From contig NZ_JAXMOR010000026.1 of assembly GCF_034669705.1 (NCBI RefSeq), positions 1 through 64,000 of the forward strand: a stretch of DNA of 64,000 bases, written 5' to 3'. The notes beneath the pieces were generated by a model. That model worked only from the letters and a program-made list of their open reading frames with translations. It was not told the origin of the DNA and searched no databases. Source of the stretch: Marinovum sp034669705 (lineage in GTDB: Bacteria; Pseudomonadota; Alphaproteobacteria; Rhodobacterales; Rhodobacteraceae). Below are positions 35,349 to 43,563 of the stretch, piece after piece (within the stretch, counting starts at the first letter, position 1; every line of letters begins with the position of its first letter). The translations under genes and the position numbers were made by a program.

Positions 35349-35558
35349 TTTTCCACATCAGAGACAGATAGTTGCGCAGTTTGCCTGTGATCTATTCGCA
35401 ATCAGAAGCTACACGTCATAATAAGCAATAACGATGCGTGATGATCGACTCGCTATCCCCAACGTACGCCGTTTGGGAGACAGAAATGAGTCACAGATGT
35501 GGTATGCCATCAACGTTACTATAACCAGATTATGTTTATAACTGACGACCCGACTTCC
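35349..35558. other. AT-richer non-coding stretch after tRNA-Thr
   Basis: About 210 bases with clearly lower GC (mid-40% by eye) than the flanks. No gene, clear promoter or repeat of the tRNA 3' end is visible in it. It ends at the terminal inverted-repeat-like sequence of a decayed IS5-type element. Confidence 0.5.
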
Positions 35559-35872
35559 GGCGCTAGGCTCAGGACCCATTGAATTCAGCAGATTGGCATG
35601 ATTCACCGCGCGAGAACAGAGCGGTGATCATGTCTGATCTCTTCTGACTGAGCGATGCGCAGATGGCGCGTCTGGAACCCTACTTTCCGAAGTCCCATGG
35701 TCAGTCGCGCGTCGATGATCGGCGTGTCCTGAGCGAGATTATCTTCTTCAATCGTAATGGGTTGCGATGGCGTGACGCGCCTGCGGCATACGGCCCCCAC
35801 AGAGACGCTCTACAACCGTTGGAAGCGTTGGAGCGACAAAGGCATCTTCGCGAAGATAATCTCGCCTTCCCA
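35559..35872 (+). mobile_element. Decayed IS5-family (IS427-type) element, transposase pseudogene
   Basis: GGCGCTAGGCTCAGGACCCATTGA (begins 35559) resembles the terminal repeat of IS427-group elements. A transposase reading frame opens at 35630 (MSDLF), but the sixth codon is TGA (35645-35647) where relatives have Trp. It resumes as MARLEPYFPKSHGQSRVDDRR...NGLRWRDAPAAYGPH, then shifts frame near 35800; the +1 frame continues ETLYNRWKRWSDKGIFA and is lost at about 35852. The DDE catalytic part and the right end are missing. A 14-base inverted repeat (35733-35746 and 35852-35865) marks a rearranged end. Confidence 0.75.
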
Positions 35873-35950
35873 GGCATAGCCTTTCAGCGTGCCGCCGCCG
35901 GAGGGAAGAATATCCGCGGTTGTCGCAGGCTTTCCGACCCGGCCCGGCCG

Positions 35951-36069
35951 CCGGGGTGATGGGCCGGCGGGTGTCGATGGCGCCGGTGCCGAGGAGCCGC
36001 CCCGCGTCGTCAAACAGGCCGACGCGGCGCAGAGCCCGCGCCGACATCGATCCCGATCACATGACTCAT
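35951..36069 (-). pseudogene. FGGY-family sugar kinase, N-terminal remnant
   Basis: Starting at 36069, the minus strand reads MSHVIGIDVGAGSA, the ATP-binding opening of FGGY kinases. An extra base then shifts the frame, after which the next frame continues RVGLFDDAGRLLGTGAIDTRRPI. The rest of the roughly 500-codon gene is gone, replaced by the IS5-type debris. Its ATG is five bases after the stop of the dehydrogenase gene, so it was the last gene of that operon, and loss of the kinase probably disables the pathway's phosphorylation step. Confidence 0.7.
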
Positions 36070-36073
36070 GCGG

Positions 36074-36892
36074 TCACCACGAGGTAAAGCCGCCGTCCAG
36101 CACGAGGTTCGCGCCGGTCATGTAGCTGGAGGCGTCGGAGCCCAGGAACTGGACGATGGGGCCGAATTCCTCGATCTCGGCCTGCCGGCCCATGGGCACG
36201 CGTTCAAGGAAGGCGTCGATGAATTCCTTGTCGAAGGAGCCGGTCTTGACGCCGCCGAAGGTCACAAGGTTCACCCGCACGCCCTTTTTCGCCCAATAGG
36301 TGGCGAGGTAGCGGGTCATGTTCAGCAGACCGGATTTCGAGGCCGCGTAGGAGATTGCCTTGACGAAGGGCTTGCCGTCGCGTTCCTCGCGGTAGGCGTA
36401 AAGCGCCTGATTGGGCGAGACCATGCCGTACATCGACCCGACCATGATGATCGATCCGCGCCCGGCCTCGGCCATCTTGGTGCCGATCACCTGCGAGCAG
36501 AGCATGCAGCCGGTGAGGTTGGTGTCGATCACGTCGTCCCAGTATTTCTTGGGGTAGACCTCAAAGGGGGCGTTCTGATCGGCGTCGCCGTCGGGCTTGC
36601 TGTCGATCCCCGCATTGTTGATGAGAACGTGCGGCACGCCCCAGTCGGCGATCACCCGGTCCGTCGCGGTAACGAGGCTGTCCTTGTCGCGCACGTCAGC
36701 CTTGTAGACGCGCACCCGGTCGCCAAGGCCGGGGAACTGGCTCTCGATCTCCTCGGGGCTGCGGTCGCGGCGGGCAAAGATTGCCACCTTGGCGCCGTTG
36801 CCCGCCAGCTGCTTGGTAAACTGCGAGCCGAGCTGGCCCAGGCCGCCGGTGACAATGGCCACCTTGTCGGTGACGGAGAAGAAGTCGAGCAT
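36074..36892 (-). CDS. Short-chain dehydrogenase/reductase
   Basis: A 272-residue NAD(P)-dependent oxidoreductase of the classical SDR type. The dinucleotide motif is VTGGLGQLGSQF (a slight variant of TGxxxGxG), followed by LINNAGIDS, the catalytic serine in IIMVGSMYGMVSP and YxxxK as SYAASKSGLLN. An insertion around DSKPDGDADQNAPFEVYPKKYW distinguishes it from the shortest SDRs. It follows tctA by 16 bases and precedes the kinase remnant, suggesting oxidation of the compound taken up by the transporter, perhaps a sugar acid or polyol. Confidence 0.85.
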   Translation of the reverse strand: MLDFFSVTDKVAIVTGGLGQLGSQFTKQLAGNGAKVAIFARRDRSPEEIESQFPGLGDRVRVYKADVRDKDSLVTATDRVIADWGVPHVLINNAGIDSKPDGDADQNAPFEVYPKKYWDDVIDTNLTGCMLCSQVIGTKMAEAGRGSIIMVGSMYGMVSPNQALYAYREERDGKPFVKAISYAASKSGLLNMTRYLATYWAKKGVRVNLVTFGGVKTGSFDKEFIDAFLERVPMGRQAEIEEFGPIVQFLGSDASSYMTGANLVLDGGFTSW

Positions 36893-36908
36893 CTGGATCT
36901 ATCCTTGT

Positions 36909-38435
36909 TCAGGGGTGTTGGCCGGCCCTGCGGTGACGCAGGGCCTTGCGGATTTGGGTGAAGAGGGTCAGCGCGATCACCGCGATGACGATGAGACCGA
37001 GGCCGGCAGCGACGGGGCGGTCGAAAAATCCCGCCAGGTCGCCGCGGGCGATCTGCATGGACATGATGAAGTTGCGCTCCAGCACCGGGCCGAGCACGAG
37101 GCCGAGGATCACCGGCGCGATGGGATAGCCGTTGCGCTCCATCACATAGCCCACCAGCCCGGCCACCAGCATGATGCCGACGCCGAAGAGGGTGTTGTTG
37201 ATGGCATAAGAGCCCAGGAAACAGCAAACGAGGATCATCGGCACGATGACATTGCGCGGCACCGCCAGCACCAGCCGGGCGCCGCGGATCGCGATGTAGC
37301 CCAGCGGGAAGAGCAGCAGGTTGGCGAGGAAGAAGCACAGGATGATGGCGGTGGGCATTGTCGGGTTCTCGGCAAAGAGCCGCGGCCCCGGGGCCACGCC
37401 CTTCATGTAGAGCACGCCCACCGCGATGGCCGTCACCGCGTCGCCGGGGATGCCGAAGACCAGCGCCGGGATCCAGGCCGAGGACAGCCCGGAGTTGTTG
37501 GCCGAGGTGGCCTCGATCAGCCCTTCCTCGTGGCCGGTGCCGAATTTCTCGGGCGTTTTCGAGAACCGCGACGAGAGGCCATAGGCGATCCAGGCCGCGA
37601 GGTCGCCGCCGACCCCGGGCAGGGCGCCCAGCGTGGCGCCGAGCGCCGAGCCGCGCAACAGGTTGCGGGGATGGCGCCGGAGCAGGCCGAAGATGCCCTG
37701 ATAGGGGCGCATCGGCAGGGTCTCGACCGGCTTGGCGCGTCGCACCGCAGGGTCCGTTCCGCCGCCGGAGAGACCGCGCAGAATCTCGGAGAAGGCGAAC
37801 ATGCCGATCATCACCGGTATGAAACTGACGCCACCCGAAAGCTCGATCGAGCCGAAGGTGAAACGCGGCTGGCCGCTGGTGACATCCAGCCCGACGGTCG
37901 AGACCAGAAGCCCCAGCGCCAGCGCCACCGCGCCCTTGACCGGGCTGCTGCCCGAGACCAGCGCACAGGCGAGCAGGCCCAGCACGGCGAGCCAGAAGAA
38001 CTCGAAGCTGGAGAAGTTCAGCGAGAGCTTCGCCAGCAGCGGCCCGGTCAGAAGAAGCGCCGTTGCGCCGATCAGCCCGCCGGTGGCGGAGAAGAAGAAA
38101 CCGATGGAGAGGGCGCGCACCGCCAGGCCCTTGCGGGTCATGGCATAGCTTTCCTCGGTATAGGCGGCCGAGGCGGGCGTGCCCGGAATGCGCAGCAGCG
38201 CGCCGGGAATGTCGCCGGCGGTGATCGCCATGGCGGTCGAAGAGACGATCAGCGCGATGGCCGGCAGCGGCGCCATGTAGAAGGTCAGCGGCACCAGCAG
38301 CGCGGTGGCCATCGTGGCGGTCAACCCCGGAAGCGCACCGATGAACAGCCCGTAGACCGCGCCGCCCAGGATGGCGAGCAGCACCGGAAGGTGAAAGACG
38401 AGGCCCAGCGCCTCGGCCAGCGTTGCGGCACTCAT
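36909..38435 (-). CDS. tctA: Tripartite tricarboxylate transporter, large permease TctA
   Basis: A 508-residue membrane protein with about twelve helices. The family signatures GALPGLTATMATALLVPLTFYM and GALPGVGGDLAAWIAYGLSSRF are present, one in each half of the internal duplication. It overlaps tctB by four bases. TTT systems carry carboxylates using a high-affinity periplasmic binding protein and the ion gradient. The cargo is unknown; the linked dehydrogenase and RraA-like gene fit a sugar acid or branched dicarboxylate. Confidence 0.92.
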   Translation of the reverse strand: MSAATLAEALGLVFHLPVLLAILGGAVYGLFIGALPGLTATMATALLVPLTFYMAPLPAIALIVSSTAMAITAGDIPGALLRIPGTPASAAYTEESYAMTRKGLAVRALSIGFFFSATGGLIGATALLLTGPLLAKLSLNFSSFEFFWLAVLGLLACALVSGSSPVKGAVALALGLLVSTVGLDVTSGQPRFTFGSIELSGGVSFIPVMIGMFAFSEILRGLSGGGTDPAVRRAKPVETLPMRPYQGIFGLLRRHPRNLLRGSALGATLGALPGVGGDLAAWIAYGLSSRFSKTPEKFGTGHEEGLIEATSANNSGLSSAWIPALVFGIPGDAVTAIAVGVLYMKGVAPGPRLFAENPTMPTAIILCFFLANLLLFPLGYIAIRGARLVLAVPRNVIVPMILVCCFLGSYAINNTLFGVGIMLVAGLVGYVMERNGYPIAPVILGLVLGPVLERNFIMSMQIARGDLAGFFDRPVAAGLGLIVIAVIALTLFTQIRKALRHRRAGQHP

Positions 38436-38911
38436 GACAGTATCCCGGCAAGCGGCCCGGCGGGCAGCGAGACCCGCAGCAGACCGGAGAACACGTAGTG
38501 GAGCAGCAGGATGAAACCGGGGCAGATCAGCGCAATCACCGGCCAGCGCGCCCCCATCAGTGCCATCATCACCGCCATGAATCCCATGCCATAGAGCGGG
38601 AAGCCCAGCGGCTCGAACAGCACCAGCCCAAGCGCGAGCCCGCCCAGCGACCAGATCGCCGCCAGCCTGTCGCGTCGCCTGTCACTGTCCTTGCCGCGCC
38701 AGTCCTCGAGGTTGATCCAGACCCGCCCGTCGCGCCGGGACGAGAGGGCGATGATCAGCCCGAAGCCTAGAAGCGCGATGCCGAGGCCCAGGGGCAGAAG
38801 GTCCGCGCCGAAGCGCACGCCAGGCACCTGGGGAAGCCGTGTGCTTCCCCAGATGACGAGCAGGCCGAACAAGGCCAGGACCGAGCCTGACAGGCGATCT
38901 GCGATCCTCAT
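38432..38911 (-). CDS. tctB: Tripartite tricarboxylate transporter, small permease TctB
   Basis: A 159-residue protein with four hydrophobic segments, beginning MRIADRLSGSVLALFGLLVIWGSTRLP, typical of TctB. Sequence is weakly conserved in this family; the identity rests on size, topology and its position between tctC (22 bases upstream) and tctA (overlap). Confidence 0.88.
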   Translation of the reverse strand: MRIADRLSGSVLALFGLLVIWGSTRLPQVPGVRFGADLLPLGLGIALLGFGLIIALSSRRDGRVWINLEDWRGKDSDRRRDRLAAIWSLGGLALGLVLFEPLGFPLYGMGFMAVMMALMGARWPVIALICPGFILLLHYVFSGLLRVSLPAGPLAGILS

Positions 38912-38933
38912 GACAGGTCCTTTCCGCGACCCG

Positions 38934-39917
38934 TTACTGGGTCAGCCCGGCAGAGCCCATGGCTGCCGCGAGACCGTCTGACGCGGCTTTCACCGTGGAT
39001 GCAAAGCCCGCGGCATCCTGGTAGGCAACCGAGAAGCCGCGCGAGGCCATGAAGGCCTGAAAATCGGGGTCCTCGGTGATTTCCTTCAGGGCTGCCTCGA
39101 CCTTGGTGACGATGTCGGCCGGGATACCGTCTGGCGCGGCCAGACCGCGGAAGGGCAGGGGCGACCAGTCGGTGCCGAAGATCTCGGTCGTGGTGGGCAG
39201 GTCCGGGTAGAGCGACGAGCGCTCGGACGAGATCAGCGCGACGGTCTTGGCTTCGCCGGCATCGACCAGCGCCTGCGCTTCGGCCGGCGAGGTGGAGACC
39301 ACGTCAATGGCGCCCGAGGCCAGCTGCTGCAACGCCGGGGCAGAGCCGTCGGAGGCGACCCAGGTTGCCGCGGTCGGGTCGATGCCCAGCTTGTCGAGCA
39401 GGCCGATCCACGCGAGGTGCGAAAGCCCGCCGCGATTGGCGCCCGAGGCTGCTATGGCGCCCGGATCCTGCTTGACCGCCTCGACCAGGCCGGCCGCGTC
39501 GGAATACTCGGCGTCGCCGGCGATGTTGATGGCGATGGGATCGGCGTTGAACCGGCCGATATAGCTGTAATCCGCGGGGGTCACGCCGGCGAGGCCCTGG
39601 GCCTCGTACATCGTGCTTTCAATGGTGATGACGCCCAGCGTGTAGCCGTCGGGCTTGGCATTGGCGAGGGCCGCATGGCCCACCAGCCCGCCGCCGCCGG
39701 TGCGGTTCACCACGTTGAACGGCTGGCCGAAGGTCTCTTCCAGCTCTGTCGCCACCGCCCGCGCGGTGGCATCGGTGCCGCCCCCGGCCGACCAGGGCAC
39801 GATCACCGTGACTGCCTTTTCCGGCCATTCCGCCAGCGCCGCCCCGGCGGTGGCGATCAGCGTGACACCGGCCAGACCGGCCGCACGGCGCGACATCTTC
39901 ATGAATTCCTGGAACAT
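38934..39917 (-). CDS. tctC: Tripartite tricarboxylate transporter substrate-binding protein TctC
   Basis: A 327-residue periplasmic receptor of the Bug/TctC family. The signal peptide ends GAALA; WPEKAVTVIVPWSAGGGTDATARAVA is the first carboxylate-binding loop and VNRTGGGGLVGHAALANAKPDGYTLG the second, both family hallmarks. GGGAGG precedes the start. It heads the tctC-tctB-tctA-dehydrogenase-kinase operon, whose promoter carries a palindrome likely bound by the adjoining GntR regulator. Confidence 0.92.
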   Translation of the reverse strand: MFQEFMKMSRRAAGLAGVTLIATAGAALAEWPEKAVTVIVPWSAGGGTDATARAVATELEETFGQPFNVVNRTGGGGLVGHAALANAKPDGYTLGVITIESTMYEAQGLAGVTPADYSYIGRFNADPIAINIAGDAEYSDAAGLVEAVKQDPGAIAASGANRGGLSHLAWIGLLDKLGIDPTAATWVASDGSAPALQQLASGAIDVVSTSPAEAQALVDAGEAKTVALISSERSSLYPDLPTTTEIFGTDWSPLPFRGLAAPDGIPADIVTKVEAALKEITEDPDFQAFMASRGFSVAYQDAAGFASTVKAASDGLAAAMGSAGLTQ

Positions 39918-39979
39918 GGTTTTCCTCCCTGTTGCTCCTCGGATGCTCCCCCCCGGAGAAATCCGACTCTTGACATATG

Positions 39980-39994
39980 ACTTATGACATAAGT
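39980..39994. promoter_or_regulatory. Perfect palindrome, probable GntR operator at the tct promoter
   Basis: ACTTATGACATAAGT is a perfect 7-1-7 inverted repeat. On the minus strand TTGACG (40024-40019) and TAGGCT (40000-39995) form a promoter for tctC whose start point would fall inside the palindrome, as expected for repression. It also lies 108 bases before the GntR gene, so the regulator may control itself. Confidence 0.65.
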
Positions 39995-40102
39995 AGCCTA
40001 AACCTCAAGCGAACGCGGCGTCAACACTCCTTGCCGAATTTTGCCACCGCCCCGAGACTTGAACGGACAAACCGGTCGGACCCATGAAATGAGGACTTTG
40101 AG

Positions 40103-40864
40103 ATGAGCGCGCCCACACCGCCTGCAAACTCGGCACCGTCGTCCCGCGAAAGACTGCATGTCGTCGTTCTCTCGGCGCTGGAGGAGCGTATCCTTGTCGG
40201 CGACCTGCAGGTGGGCGACAAGCTGGCCTCGGAAAGCCAGATCGCGCGCGAATTCGGGGTGTCTACCCGCTCCGTGCGCGAGGCGATCCAGGCGCTGGAG
40301 ACCAAGGGCCTGGTCCAGCGCCGCCACGGCGGGCACACCACCGTGGTGCGCCAGGACGTGAACGAATTCATCGGTTCGCTGGCGGTCACCGTGCGCCAGC
40401 TTCTGGCGACCGAGCCGGATTACCTGCGCCAGCTGATGGAGGCGCGGCGGATGATCGAAACCGAGGTCATCGATCTGCTGGTGGCTAGCGAAACTCCGGT
40501 GGATGCCGAGGTGGAAGCGGCGCTGGATGCCATGCGCGCGGCGCGCGACAGCGGTGATTTCGACGGTTTCGTCAATGCCGACGCGGCCTTTCACCTGGCG
40601 CTGGTGCGCTGTTCCAGAAACCGCATCCTCGCCATCATGTACGAGAATTTTGCCAATCTCATCAACGAGATGATCCAGCTGTCAAGCCGCGTGCCGACGA
40701 AGTCGCTGGAAGAGGCCTATACCGAACACGAAGAGATTTTTGCCCGCATCCGTGACCGCAACGGTCCGGGCGCCAAGGCGCTCATGCGTCAACAGATCGC
40801 GCGCAGCGCGGAGTACCTGCGCATCGCCATCGAAAAGGAACTGGAGGAAGACCGGAATGTATGA
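40103..40864 (+). CDS. GntR-family regulator, FadR/FCD type
   Basis: A 253-residue regulator with an N-terminal winged helix-turn-helix (GDKLASESQIAREFGVSTRSVREAIQALETKGLVQRRHGGHT) and an all-helical FCD effector domain, whose metal ligands are probably the aspartate/histidines in ADAAFHLALVR and EHEEIFARI. FCD regulators usually respond to a carboxylate and repress catabolic operons. Divergent from tctC and overlapping the RraA-like gene by eight bases, so both gene sets belong to one pathway. Confidence 0.9.
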   Translation: MSAPTPPANSAPSSRERLHVVVLSALEERILVGDLQVGDKLASESQIAREFGVSTRSVREAIQALETKGLVQRRHGGHTTVVRQDVNEFIGSLAVTVRQLLATEPDYLRQLMEARRMIETEVIDLLVASETPVDAEVEAALDAMRAARDSGDFDGFVNADAAFHLALVRCSRNRILAIMYENFANLINEMIQLSSRVPTKSLEEAYTEHEEIFARIRDRNGPGAKALMRQQIARSAEYLRIAIEKELEEDRNV

Positions 40865-41516
40865 CTACGCCTACAGCGCGGCAGAGGCCGACGCGATCGA
40901 GCGGCTGAAGAAATGGTACTCGGGGGATGTGCACGACAGCATGGAGGCGCTGGGTCTCTGGGGCTACCTCGACGGCATCTCGCTGTTCGGCGCGCTGGCC
41001 CCCGGGGCGGTGGTGGTCGGCCCGGCGGTGACTGTGCTGTTTGCCCCCTCGACCCGCAAGGGCGAGCCGCAGGACGTCTATCACAATGCCATCGACAATG
41101 CGCCCGCGGGCGCCATCATGGTGGTCGACGCTGCCTGCGCCGACGGCAGCTGCTCGGGCGAGCTGATGAGCACCGGGGCCAAGACGCGGGGGGTCATTGC
41201 CACCGTGGTCAACAGCACGGTGCGTGACCTGGCGCAGGTGCGGGACCTGGGCTATCCGCTGTTCGGCACCGCGCCCAGTCCGGTGGGAATCACCGGCAAG
41301 AAGGAACCCAAGGAAAACCAGGTGCCCGTCACACTCGGCCGGACCACAGTGACGCCCGGCGACGTGATCTTCGGCGATATCGACGGGGTGGTCTGCATCC
41401 CCCGGCGGCACCTGGTGGCGGTGGCCGACCAGGCCGACGAGCTGGGCGCGCACGAGGCCTCGGCCCGCGACCGCATCCTGGCCGGCGAGAAGCTGCAGGC
41501 GGTCTGGCCCGTCTGA
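40857..41516 (+). CDS. RraA-like protein (4-hydroxy-4-methyl-2-oxoglutarate aldolase type)
   Basis: A 219-residue RraA-family protein. Besides RNase E inhibitors this family contains class II aldolases that cleave HMG or act as oxaloacetate decarboxylases. The catalytic set of the aldolases is visible: VVDAACADGSCSGELMSTGAKTRG, STVRDLAQVRDLGYPLFG with the Arg-Asp pair, and GDVIFGDIDGVVCIP. With a GntR regulator and a TTT transporter next to it, an enzymatic role in dicarboxylate or sugar-acid breakdown is more likely than RNA control. Confidence 0.85.
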   Translation: MYDYAYSAAEADAIERLKKWYSGDVHDSMEALGLWGYLDGISLFGALAPGAVVVGPAVTVLFAPSTRKGEPQDVYHNAIDNAPAGAIMVVDAACADGSCSGELMSTGAKTRGVIATVVNSTVRDLAQVRDLGYPLFGTAPSPVGITGKKEPKENQVPVTLGRTTVTPGDVIFGDIDGVVCIPRRHLVAVADQADELGAHEASARDRILAGEKLQAVWPV

Positions 41517-41754
41517 CGCACCACCCGCGAGGCGGGCCGTCCGGCCGGGTGGCCCGCCCCACCGCAAGTGTCTTGCTCGTCCGCGGGGTCGAAACCATGT
41601 TCTCGGGCAAATCGCAGGTGGTTGGGGAGATGCCGGGAGGCACGCGAAGCGCGGCCGTGATCGCGGCGCGCTCCATGGGTACGGTCCAGGACGCAACGCC
41701 AGGAGGCCGATCGATCGCTCAGCAGGCTGCTCCTGTGGTTACCGCCCGCACTGC

Positions 41755-41945
41755 CAGACGTTTCCAACCCTGTCGACATGCGATCGAGCGCGATGCACCG
41801 CCATGGCGGCATCCGGCCAATCTGGCCGATGACCGGATTGGTGCGGGTGTCCGGGGTCTTCGGCAGCACCGTGAAGCGGCTGACGCGCTCCACCAGCGAT
41901 GCAACATTTGATTGGCCAACCTGCGGACCCTTGTCTTGAATGAGG
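41755..41945 (-). mobile_element. IS30-like transposase fragment
   Basis: The minus strand reads VERVSRFTVLPKTPDTRTNPVIGQI followed by a degraded IALDRMSTGLET. This resembles the central DDE region of IS30-family transposases (VERxSRFTVL ... TFDRGTEF). Neither end of a gene is present, so it is debris. Neighbouring bases 41517-41754 contain no gene I can name, though a short reading frame on the plus strand (FSGKSQVVGEMPGGTRSAA) may be another fragment. Confidence 0.45.
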
Positions 41946-41984
41946 GACCAGTGGAGGGCGGATCAGGGCCAGTGAGACGACCTT

Positions 41985-42125
41985 GCGGTGCGCTGTGATC
42001 TGAATGGCGTCGAGATCCGGTCGAGCACGACGGCGAAGCTGATCGTTGCGGTCGCCGAGCCGGTGTAATTCCTGTCAAACTGGCTTGAGCTGATGCCGGG
42101 CGATGTTCTGACCACCACGGGTGAC
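41985..42125 (+). pseudogene. Fumarylacetoacetate hydrolase-family fragment
   Basis: The frame around 41997 reads DLNGVEIRSSTTAKLIVAVAEPV, a TAA stop (42066-42068), then FLSNWLELMPGDVLTTTGDGKG. The pattern matches the C-terminal third of FAH proteins (NGE.xQ.s.t..mi.....i.flS....L.pGDvi.TGTp.GvG). Only about 45 codons remain. An intact FAH-family gene lies at 55645-56550, but this scrap is too diverged to be a simple copy. Confidence 0.6.
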
Positions 42126-42165
42126 GGTAAAGGCACCTCAACGCTTGCGTCGAACAGGGTGTGGA

Positions 42166-42185
42166 CCACGCGCGCTGGCGCGTGG
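42166..42185 (-). terminator. GC-rich hairpin after the anchored periplasmic gene
   Basis: CCACGCGC, loop GCTG, GCGCGTGG: a perfect 8-base stem located 20 bases past the stop of the 42205-42864 gene. There is no U-run, so it may only protect the transcript end. Confidence 0.45.
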
Positions 42186-42204
42186 CGGATGCGAGCCGCG
42201 CGGC

Positions 42205-42864
42205 TCAGAACTCGACGTTGTTGACAACCTTGCCGTCGATGGCGCGGTACATCTCCTTGTGCTCGGACCAGTAGCCCGCAACCGTCAGCCTGATGGTGAT
42301 CGGGCCTTCTTCGAGGTTCATGAAGTACCAGCCGTGATAGCCCGGAAACGGCGCGGTGAAGGCGCCGCTCTGGGCCATGCCTTCGCCCTTGGAATAGGCC
42401 ATCTCGAAGCCTTCGGGATAGTCTGTGGCGTCAACACTGGAGGGATGGCCGTGGAACTCGTAATAGACGCCATCGCCCTTCGGATCGACGATCTCCCATG
42501 AATAAAGCAGCGTCGTATCGGCGGGCAGGACGAACTTGTGCTCGATCTCGCCGATATCCTCGATCTGCAATTCGATCACTTCGCTCTTGAACGGCGCGTC
42601 TTCCAGATGGATCAGCCCTTGGATCGACCGCTCTATGCGTTCGGCCCCGGGATCGTACTCTTCGATATTGAATGCCAGCGTGCCGTCAAAGACATAGCCG
42701 GGTGCTGCCTCCTGCGCCATCGCGGTCAGCCCGGTGGACCGGCCGATCCCGGTCGGGTCGATGCCGTATTCCGCAGGCAGAACGAAGGCAACGAACAGCA
42801 CGCCCGCGGCAGCCGCGCCAATGCCCAGCTTGCGCAGAGGGAGAATTCCTTTGGCCTTTTTCAC
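42205..42864 (-). CDS. Membrane-anchored periplasmic protein of unknown function
   Basis: A 219-residue protein with one N-terminal membrane helix (GIGAAAAGVLFVAFVLPAEYG) after a basic start and no clear cleavage site, so it is probably anchored with a large periplasmic domain. The domain has beta-rich stretches such as IEHKFVLPADTTLLYSWEIVDPKGDGVYYEFHGHPSS and PFPGYHGWYFMNLEEGPITIRLTVAGYW, suggesting a sandwich fold; histidines and aromatics are clustered there. It follows the HupE/UreJ gene by 18 bases. I recognise it only as a conserved protein that accompanies HupE/UreJ in this type of cluster. Confidence 0.7.
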   Translation of the reverse strand: MKKAKGILPLRKLGIGAAAAGVLFVAFVLPAEYGIDPTGIGRSTGLTAMAQEAAPGYVFDGTLAFNIEEYDPGAERIERSIQGLIHLEDAPFKSEVIELQIEDIGEIEHKFVLPADTTLLYSWEIVDPKGDGVYYEFHGHPSSVDATDYPEGFEMAYSKGEGMAQSGAFTAPFPGYHGWYFMNLEEGPITIRLTVAGYWSEHKEMYRAIDGKVVNNVEF

Positions 42865-42882
42865 GACAGGTCCTTTCTGTGA

Positions 42883-43563
42883 TCAGGTGACGAAAAACCC
42901 GGTGATCTGCACCCCGAAGAGTAAAAGACCGGCGGCGAACAAGACGACATTGGCGTTCTGGCCGACGGCAGGCGCGGTGTCCCGGCGGCGCAATGTTCCG
43001 AGCAGGATCAACAGAACCCCCAACGCCAGGGCCTGTCCGATTTCCACCCCGATGTTGAAGTAGATCATGTTGGCCACCAGCCCGTCGCGTGCAAGCTCCA
43101 GATCCTGCAGCTTGGTCGACAGCCCGAAGCCGTGCACCAGACCGAAGCCGAACACCGCGAGCCTCGGGTCCGGAAAGCCGCGTGCGCCGAGGTTTTCCAG
43201 CGCCTTGTAGCAGACCGACAGACCGATGACCGCATCGACCAGATAGGGGTTCACGTGCAGCCCGGACAGCACGCCGAACAGCAGCGTGATCGAATGGCCG
43301 AGCGCAAAGAGGCTGACAAACGCGGCCACGTCACGAAATGCGCGCAGGTAGAAGATCACCCCGGCCAGATAGAGCAGGTGGTCGTATCCCGTGACCATGT
43401 GCTTGGCGCCGAGGTACATGAAGGGCACCGGGTGCACGCCGGTCACGCCCTGCAGGAACCCCTGATCGCCTTCCGCCACACCATGCGCCAGAGCGGCCCC
43501 CGCCAGCGGGATCAGACCCGCGACAAGCACCGCAAGGCGCAGGATCCAGCGCGGTCGCATCAC
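42883..43563 (-). CDS. HupE/UreJ-family membrane protein
   Basis: A 226-residue protein with a signal-like first helix and six more hydrophobic segments. The family motif is clear: FMYLGAKHMVTGYDHLLYLAGVIFYL, with further conserved HSITLLFG and GFGLVHGFGLSTKL. HupE and UreJ are linked to nickel or cobalt uptake for hydrogenase and urease, but this version lies with neither. If the first helix is cleaved after ALA, the mature chain starts HGVAEGD. The ATG overlaps the end of the upstream DUF6644-like gene by four bases. Confidence 0.85.
   Translation of the reverse strand: MMRPRWILRLAVLVAGLIPLAGAALAHGVAEGDQGFLQGVTGVHPVPFMYLGAKHMVTGYDHLLYLAGVIFYLRAFRDVAAFVSLFALGHSITLLFGVLSGLHVNPYLVDAVIGLSVCYKALENLGARGFPDPRLAVFGFGLVHGFGLSTKLQDLELARDGLVANMIYFNIGVEIGQALALGVLLILLGTLRRRDTAPAVGQNANVVLFAAGLLLFGVQITGFFVT

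Noticed and set aside
36652..38451. A 599-codon minus-strand frame over tctA
   Set aside because: It is an alternative frame of tctA, rich in Arg and Ala; the real frame has the TctA signatures and overlaps tctB.
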